Assembly (NCBI GenBank): GCA_028279365.1
Contig: JANQNX010000001.1
Coordinates: forward strand, 62,001 to 126,000
Direction: 5' to 3'
DNA length: 64,000 bases
Source: Gammaproteobacteria bacterium
GTDB taxonomy: Bacteria > Pseudomonadota > Gammaproteobacteria > Eutrophobiales > Eutrophobiaceae
Part shown: positions 59,518 through 64,000 of the stretch, in pieces
Layout of the letters: each line of letters begins with the position of its first letter
Numbering within the stretch: the stretch's first letter is position 1
Notes under the pieces: generated by a model
Told to the model about the DNA's origin: nothing
The model's database searches: none
The model's input: only the letters and a program-made list of their open reading frames with translations
Program-made: the position numbers and the translations under genes

Positions 59518-60395
59518 ATATATTAGTTTTTGGTGGGGCAGGTTTTTTAGGTTCACATGTTTGTGACAAATTAAGTGGTGCTGGCCATACTGTCAGTGTA
59601 TTTGATTTGGTTGAATCAAAATGGTTAAAAGATAATCAAAAGATGGTTGTTGGAGATATCCTTAATACTGAATTAGTCAATAGTGCAATAAAAGGATCGG
59701 ATGTGGTGTTCAATTTTGCAGGGATAGCCGATCTAGATGAAGCTATGGATGATCCAGTACAGACCGTCATGTCTAATATATTAGGAAATGTTTATCTCCT
59801 TGAAGCATGTCGATTAAATAATATAAAAAGATATATTTATGCAAGCACAGTTTATGTTTACAGCCGTTCGGGTGGTTTTTACAGATGTAGTAAACAAGCA
59901 TCAGAGTCATATATAGAAAATTATCATCAACAATATGGCTTGGAATATACAATTTTACGTTATGGCTCGCTTTATGGTACAAGGTCTGATGAAAAAAATG
60001 CGATATATAGATTTATTGATGAAGCATTGAGGTCTAAAAAGATTACCTACGGTGGTAATCCGGATTCTCTAAGAGAATACATTCATGTTGAAGATGCAGC
60101 AAATGCAAGTATAGAAGTCTTGAGTGATAAATATATAAATGAAAGTGTTACATTAACTGGCCATCAACCTATGCATGTTAAAGATTTGTTACATATGATC
60201 CAGGAAATCATTGGTGGTGAAATTCAACTTGACTTCAGCGAAGAGAAAAATACAGCGCATTATGATATTACTCCATATTCTTTTGTACCAAAAATAGGAA
60301 AAAAATATGCATCGCCTTTACATATAGATATGGGGCAAGGATTAATTCAATTAATTGAAGAACAACATAATAACTTAAATAACTTGGATAAATAA
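59514..60395 (+). CDS. NAD-dependent epimerase/dehydratase (extended SDR)
   Basis: A 293-residue SDR. FGGAGFLGSH binds the cofactor, with VFDLVESK after strand 2. The catalytic residues are the STVYVYS strand and Y123xxxK127 (YRCSK). LRYGSLYGTRSD and REYIHVEDAANASIEV form the substrate half. It is translationally coupled to the HAD gene (ATGA overlap) and followed after 2 bp by a CMP-sugar synthetase, so the three probably act in one pathway. Confidence 0.82.
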   Translation: MNILVFGGAGFLGSHVCDKLSGAGHTVSVFDLVESKWLKDNQKMVVGDILNTELVNSAIKGSDVVFNFAGIADLDEAMDDPVQTVMSNILGNVYLLEACRLNNIKRYIYASTVYVYSRSGGFYRCSKQASESYIENYHQQYGLEYTILRYGSLYGTRSDEKNAIYRFIDEALRSKKITYGGNPDSLREYIHVEDAANASIEVLSDKYINESVTLTGHQPMHVKDLLHMIQEIIGGEIQLDFSEEKNTAHYDITPYSFVPKIGKKYASPLHIDMGQGLIQLIEEQHNNLNNLDK

Positions 60396-60397
60396 AT

Positions 60398-61126
60398 ATG
60401 ATTCCGGCGTTGTTACTTGGAAGGAAAGGTAGTAAAGGCTTCCCAGGAAAAAATACACATAAAATACTCGGTCACCCATTAGCATGGTATCCAATGCAAG
60501 CTGCAATCAAAGCTGATAAAGTAGGTCGGGTTTTTTTATCTACTGATGATAAAGAGCTTATTAATATCGCGAAACAAATTGACGTGGAGATAATTACAAG
60601 ACCTGATTATCTTTGTTCTGATAGTGCACTTGGTGAGGATGCATATGTGCATGGATATGAACAAATAAAAATAATAACCGAATCTGATATTCAAATAATG
60701 GTATTACTCTTTTGTAATGCTGCCACTATTACTTACGACACTATTAATAACGGGATACAATTACTTATTGATAATCCTGAGATAGATTCTGCTGTAACAG
60801 TATCCAGATACAATATGTGGTCACCTCTTAGAGCCAGAAAGCAAAATGACGAAGGTTTTTTAGAGCCATTTGTTCCTTTTGAAACATTTGGGAATCCTAA
60901 GACCCTTAATTGTGATAGAGATTCTCAAGGGGATGTTTTTTTTGCTGACATGGGCTGTTCAATTGTTAGAACTCGATGTTTAGAAAGTATTGATAATGGA
61001 TTATTACCTCAAAAATGGATGGGCCAAAAAATAGCACCATTGTTTCAGGAAGCTGGTTGTGATGTTGATTATGAGTGGCAAGTACCTGGTGTAGAATGGT
61101 GGCTTAAAAAACATGGTGGATATTAG
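60398..61126 (+). CDS. Acylneuraminate cytidylyltransferase-like protein (third CMP-sugar synthetase)
   Basis: A 242-residue cytidylyltransferase. The CTP loop is LLLGRKGSKGFPGKNTHKI, more divergent than in the other two copies, followed by RVFLSTDDKEL. The middle has the AVTVSRYNMWSP block. GDVFFADMGCSIVRT sits where NeuA proteins read NGAIYI. It has no adjacent NeuB-type synthase, and the divergent loop hints at a different sugar acid. Radical SAM and methyltransferase genes follow. Confidence 0.8.
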   Translation: MIPALLLGRKGSKGFPGKNTHKILGHPLAWYPMQAAIKADKVGRVFLSTDDKELINIAKQIDVEIITRPDYLCSDSALGEDAYVHGYEQIKIITESDIQIMVLLFCNAATITYDTINNGIQLLIDNPEIDSAVTVSRYNMWSPLRARKQNDEGFLEPFVPFETFGNPKTLNCDRDSQGDVFFADMGCSIVRTRCLESIDNGLLPQKWMGQKIAPLFQEAGCDVDYEWQVPGVEWWLKKHGGY

Positions 61127-61134
61127 GATTATAA

Positions 61135-62277
61135 ATGACAGATAAATTATATAAAAAGCATCATAGTTTTTCTGATTTTATTTGCAGATCGGATCAAGCA
61201 GGAATATCTGTTCAAAAAGAGCGTGTTATTAAAATAATAAAAAATCAACTCAATATAGAAAAGGCAAAAGAAAAAAAAGTAATCTATCAAAACATAATCA
61301 GTGATTTGAGACATAATGATGAGCCATTATTTACAATAACGCCTCTAATTGCTGATGATTTATCAATCATTTCTGATGATGATGTATCAAACTATTTGTT
61401 TCATAGATATAGATATGATGTATTCCCGCAAACTCATACATTGGATAAATTCCCTCCTTATTTGCAGATAGAGCCTACATCAGTTTGTAACTTTAGATGT
61501 GTTTTTTGTTATCAGACAGATACTAGCTTCAGTAATAAAAAAAATGGATATATGGGTAATATGCCATTATCCACATATAAAGAAGTTGTTGATCAAGCTC
61601 AGGGTAATATCGAATTTATATCTTTAGCTTCAAGAGGAGAACCTCTTATATGTAAAGAGTTACCTGAAATGCTTGAATATAGTGTCGGCAAGTTCCTTAA
61701 TTTAAAAATTAATACGAATGCTTCATTATTAACAGAAGAATTATGTCATTCATTATTAAATGGAGCGATTAAAACGATTGTTTTCTCTGCAGACGCTGCA
61801 GAAGAACCGTTGTATAGCCAAATGAGAGTTAATGGGAAGTTAGATAAGACACTTAAAAATATAGAAATGTTTCACAATATACGAGAAAAGAACTATAGAG
61901 AACAAAAGGTGCTTACAAGAGTGTCTGGAGTCAAGTATTCAGATAAACAGGATATGTTGTCGATGTTAAATCTTTGGAGTGGATTGGTAGATCAGATTAG
62001 TTTTGTAAATTATAACCCATGGGAAGATATTTATTCATCTGATGTGAATGATGTTAGTAAGCCCTGTTCAGACTTATGGCGTAGAATGTTTGTGTGGTAT
62101 GACGGAAAAGTCAACCCTTGCGACAGTGATTATAAATCAACATTATTGTTGTCAAATATCAAAGATATTAGTTTATCTGATGTTTGGGCCAGTAATGCAT
62201 ATCAAAGCTTGAGGGAGAAGCATCTGGATAACAAAAGAAATACAGTTGAACCATGCAAGCGTTGTTATGTTGTCTGA
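61135..62277 (+). CDS. Radical SAM protein with SPASM-like C-terminus
   Basis: A 380-residue radical SAM enzyme. The [4Fe-4S] motif CxxxCxxC is C118, C122 and C125 in TSVCNFRCVFCYQ, with SLASRGEPLICKEL as the GGEP-like SAM-binding element. The C-terminal part has PCSDLWRRMFVWYDGKVNPCDSD and a final EPCKRCY, consistent with auxiliary cluster cysteines of the SPASM type. The N-terminal ~105 residues are an extra helical region. Likely reactions in a glycan operon are epimerisation or dehydration at an unactivated carbon. Confidence 0.85.
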   Translation: MTDKLYKKHHSFSDFICRSDQAGISVQKERVIKIIKNQLNIEKAKEKKVIYQNIISDLRHNDEPLFTITPLIADDLSIISDDDVSNYLFHRYRYDVFPQTHTLDKFPPYLQIEPTSVCNFRCVFCYQTDTSFSNKKNGYMGNMPLSTYKEVVDQAQGNIEFISLASRGEPLICKELPEMLEYSVGKFLNLKINTNASLLTEELCHSLLNGAIKTIVFSADAAEEPLYSQMRVNGKLDKTLKNIEMFHNIREKNYREQKVLTRVSGVKYSDKQDMLSMLNLWSGLVDQISFVNYNPWEDIYSSDVNDVSKPCSDLWRRMFVWYDGKVNPCDSDYKSTLLLSNIKDISLSDVWASNAYQSLREKHLDNKRNTVEPCKRCYVV

Positions 62278-62290
62278 AATTAGATAAATA

Positions 62291-63127
62291 ATGAGTATCA
62301 AACAAGCAATTCGAAAAGCAGTATATAAATTTTTGGTATTTTTATTTGGTCTTTTTGATACGAATAATAAAGAAAGAATGAAATCATTAGCATGTGATGT
62401 ATTAAGGTTAAAAAATGAAGAGGAAGTGATTCTTGAATCTGAATATGGAGTAATCAAATTTTATGTCGTGAATGATTTAACAAGATGGAGAATAAATACT
62501 TTTTATAAAAAAGAGCCAGAGACGATCCGTTGGATAGATGAATTTAATCAAAATGATGTGTTTTGGGATATTGGAGCAAATATTGGCATTTATTCAATTT
62601 ATGCGGCGAAAAAAGGCTTGAATGTATTTTCATTCGAGCCAGAATCGTCTAACTATAAAATACTGAATAAAAATATCTTTATTAATAGTCTGCAAACTAC
62701 TATGAGTGCCTACTGTCTTGCATTTGATGATAAGTCCAGTATAGGAAAATTAGGCATGACGATGATAGATGAGGGCGGGTCAATGTCGACATTTGAAAAA
62801 AATAAAACTAATCAGAATGTGAAATTTGCACAGGGCATGATCGGCATTTCAATTGACGAGTTTATTAAAAAATATGACCCTCTTTTTCCAAATTATATAA
62901 AAATAGATGTTGATGGAAATGAAATAAACATTATCAAAGGAGCCGAAAAAACATTAAAGGATGAAAGATTGAAAAAAATATCAATTGAGTTAGATGAAAA
63001 CGACAACAATGATCTCATAATTAATATTCTTACAAAATGTGGTTTTTCTTATATAAAAAATGAAAATTCCGAAATGTTCACTAATTCAAAATTTTGTAAT
63101 ATTTATAATTATCATTTTTCTAAATAA
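62291..63127 (+). CDS. FkbM-family methyltransferase
   Basis: A 278-residue FkbM-type O-methyltransferase. Motif I is VFWDIGANIGIYSIYAAKK, strand 2 ends VFSFEPESSNYKIL, and the family sequence YIKIDVDGNEINIIKGAE near residue 205 is very clear. The N-terminus has a short hydrophobic stretch (about 12-24). It shares one base with the next gene. Its target is probably a sugar hydroxyl of the glycan. Confidence 0.85.
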   Translation: MSIKQAIRKAVYKFLVFLFGLFDTNNKERMKSLACDVLRLKNEEEVILESEYGVIKFYVVNDLTRWRINTFYKKEPETIRWIDEFNQNDVFWDIGANIGIYSIYAAKKGLNVFSFEPESSNYKILNKNIFINSLQTTMSAYCLAFDDKSSIGKLGMTMIDEGGSMSTFEKNKTNQNVKFAQGMIGISIDEFIKKYDPLFPNYIKIDVDGNEINIIKGAEKTLKDERLKKISIELDENDNNDLIINILTKCGFSYIKNENSEMFTNSKFCNIYNYHFSK

Positions 63128-63813
63128 TGACATCTAATATTCTGATAACAGGCGGGAATAGTGACATAGGGAGTAAGTTAATTGGCCTGATTTATAAAAA
63201 TAATGATCTAAATATTTATTCTACAAGATACTCAGGAACTAGTATTAAAGATAAAGTCTATAAGGAATATAGTATAGATTTTTCAAATCCTAATAGTGAA
63301 TTAGTCGATGATCTTCCCTCATTAGATATTAGCCATCTTATATTAATCCATGGAACGATTTTGCGTGATAGTTTGCTAGAAAATGATAGCCTATATGATG
63401 TTATGCAAATTAATATGTTTTCGTCACTCGAAATAATAAAGAAAATTTTGCCAGGCATGATAGGAAAAAAATTTGGCCGTATAGTAGCCGTAAATACGGC
63501 TTCATTAAAAATAGGTGGCGGTAAAAATAGTTATAGTTATGGCTTGTCGAAAAGTGCATTAAAATATACTGTGAAACACCTTTCAAAACACTACAGTGAA
63601 TTTAATATTTTAACAAATTCAATTTCTCCTGGTTTTGTCGATACTAAATTTCATAACAAATCAAAAACTAAAGAAGAAATAGATAATAGAATTCAATCTT
63701 TAAATAACCCGAGTACTACGAAAGAAATAAGTGAGATGATTTATTTTTTAATGTTTAAAAATGACTCAATCACTGGGCAAGATATCGTAATAGATGGTGG
63801 TGAATTTACCTGA
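63127..63813 (+). CDS. Classical short-chain dehydrogenase/reductase (PtmA/FabG-like)
   Basis: A 228-residue classical SDR. The cofactor motif is LITGGNSDIGSKL at residues 6-18, then LILIHGT, and the catalytic set is S126, Y138 and K142 (YGLSK). The end reads FKNDSITGQDIVIDGGEFT, as in FabG-like reductases. A similar small SDR (PtmA) accompanies CMP-sugar synthetase PtmB in Campylobacter flagellin glycosylation loci. Here the two are 2 kb apart, so the analogy is suggestive only. Confidence 0.83.
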   Translation: MTSNILITGGNSDIGSKLIGLIYKNNDLNIYSTRYSGTSIKDKVYKEYSIDFSNPNSELVDDLPSLDISHLILIHGTILRDSLLENDSLYDVMQINMFSSLEIIKKILPGMIGKKFGRIVAVNTASLKIGGGKNSYSYGLSKSALKYTVKHLSKHYSEFNILTNSISPGFVDTKFHNKSKTKEEIDNRIQSLNNPSTTKEISEMIYFLMFKNDSITGQDIVIDGGEFT

Positions 63814-63838
63814 ACATATTCATTTACAGAAGAATTAA

Positions 63839-64000
63839 GTGGATATAAATAATTTACACGTCCTCTTTGAGGAGGAGGGGCCATGGAATATCGAAGTTGC
63901 ATTAAATAGAGATCTAGTCGATGCATCTCTGCACTTTGGACTTGATGTTAGGGATTATCCAGAAAATCTTAAAAAGATTGATATATCAAAATATTCAAAT
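63839..64000 (+). CDS. Start of an unrecognised protein (3' partial)
   Basis: An open frame starts at GTG 63839, six bases after AGAAG, and runs without a stop to the window edge (54 codons). It begins MDINNLHVLFEEEG and contains NRDLVDASLHFGLDVRDYPENL. I do not recognise it. It lies 25 bp after the SDR, as expected for the next gene of the same operon. Confidence 0.6.
   Translation, partial: MDINNLHVLFEEEGPWNIEVALNRDLVDASLHFGLDVRDYPENLKKIDISKYSN

Overview
The window is a stretch of a gammaproteobacterial chromosome. The evidence is an RfaH-type antiterminator, a gltX / tRNA-Ala(GGC) / tRNA-Glu(UUC) block laid out as in pseudomonads and relatives, and enterobacterial-style sigma-70 and ops signals. 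I cannot name the genus. Every gene I accept is on the + strand. Base composition changes visibly: the first ~5 kb is moderate in GC, and everything after the tRNAs is AT-rich, as is usual for surface-polysaccharide islands.

Region 1 (1-5193) is core metabolism: the 3' part of an AcuI/YhdH-type reductase, leuC, leuD, an rfaH-like gene three bases after leuD, gltX, two tRNAs behind a clear sigma-70 promoter, and a terminator. Region 2 (5287-8919) is a small sugar-nucleotide unit: a UDP-glucuronate 4-epimerase-like protein and two NAD-dependent nucleotide-sugar dehydrogenases (TviB/WbpO type and Ugd). Region 3 (9113-10088) is the control region. It holds a winged-helix regulator whose start codon lies inside a perfect 19-bp inverted repeat, then a leader with an exact ops element (GGCGGTAGCGT, 9815-9825), the recruitment site for RfaH. 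The rfaH-like gene lies 6.3 kb upstream, so factor and target are linked.

Region 4 (10089 to the window edge) is an unbroken run of about 51 co-directional genes over 54 kb. Most are overlapping or a few bases apart, and the largest gap is 81 bp. It looks like one RfaH-dependent polysaccharide or glycan mega-operon. Its recognisable modules are: (a) a nonulosonic acid (NulO) module with a NeuB-like synthase, carbamoyltransferase, TIM-barrel isomerase, CBS-aminotransferase fusion, CMP-sugar synthetase and methyltransferase (10.1-16.8 kb); (b) all six pseudaminic acid activities in two arms, PseB/PseC at 18-20 kb and PseF, a PseG-PseH fusion and PseI at 47.9-52.1 kb; (c) a PglK/MsbA-type ABC exporter (20.2 kb); (d) a GtrA/GtrB/GT-C side-chain glycosylation set interleaved with a deacetylase, a methyltransferase and a flavoprotein-methyltransferase fusion (22.6-29.6 kb); (e) a heptose-like module with a SIS isomerase, GmhB-like phosphatase, a nucleotidyltransferase-kinase fusion in reverse order to HldE, transaldolase, split transketolase, several SDRs, and a dehydrogenase-family protein lacking its catalytic cysteine (22.0 and 29.6-40.0 kb); (f) a block with two glycosyltransferases of one family, a GT41-like transferase, a second carbamoyltransferase and a sugar methyltransferase (40.1-47.9 kb); (g) a terminal module with a 2-hydroxyacid dehydrogenase, cyclase, HAD phosphatase, SDR, third CMP-sugar synthetase, radical SAM protein, FkbM methyltransferase and SDR (57.2-63.8 kb).

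Taken together the genes imply a glycan carrying at least two NulO-type acids plus a heptose-derived sugar, heavily decorated with carbamoyl, methyl and acyl groups. No Wzx, Wzy, initiating phosphoglycosyltransferase, IS element or CRISPR array was seen, so the locus probably continues beyond position 64000. Functions rest on motif recognition by eye; no database search was possible.
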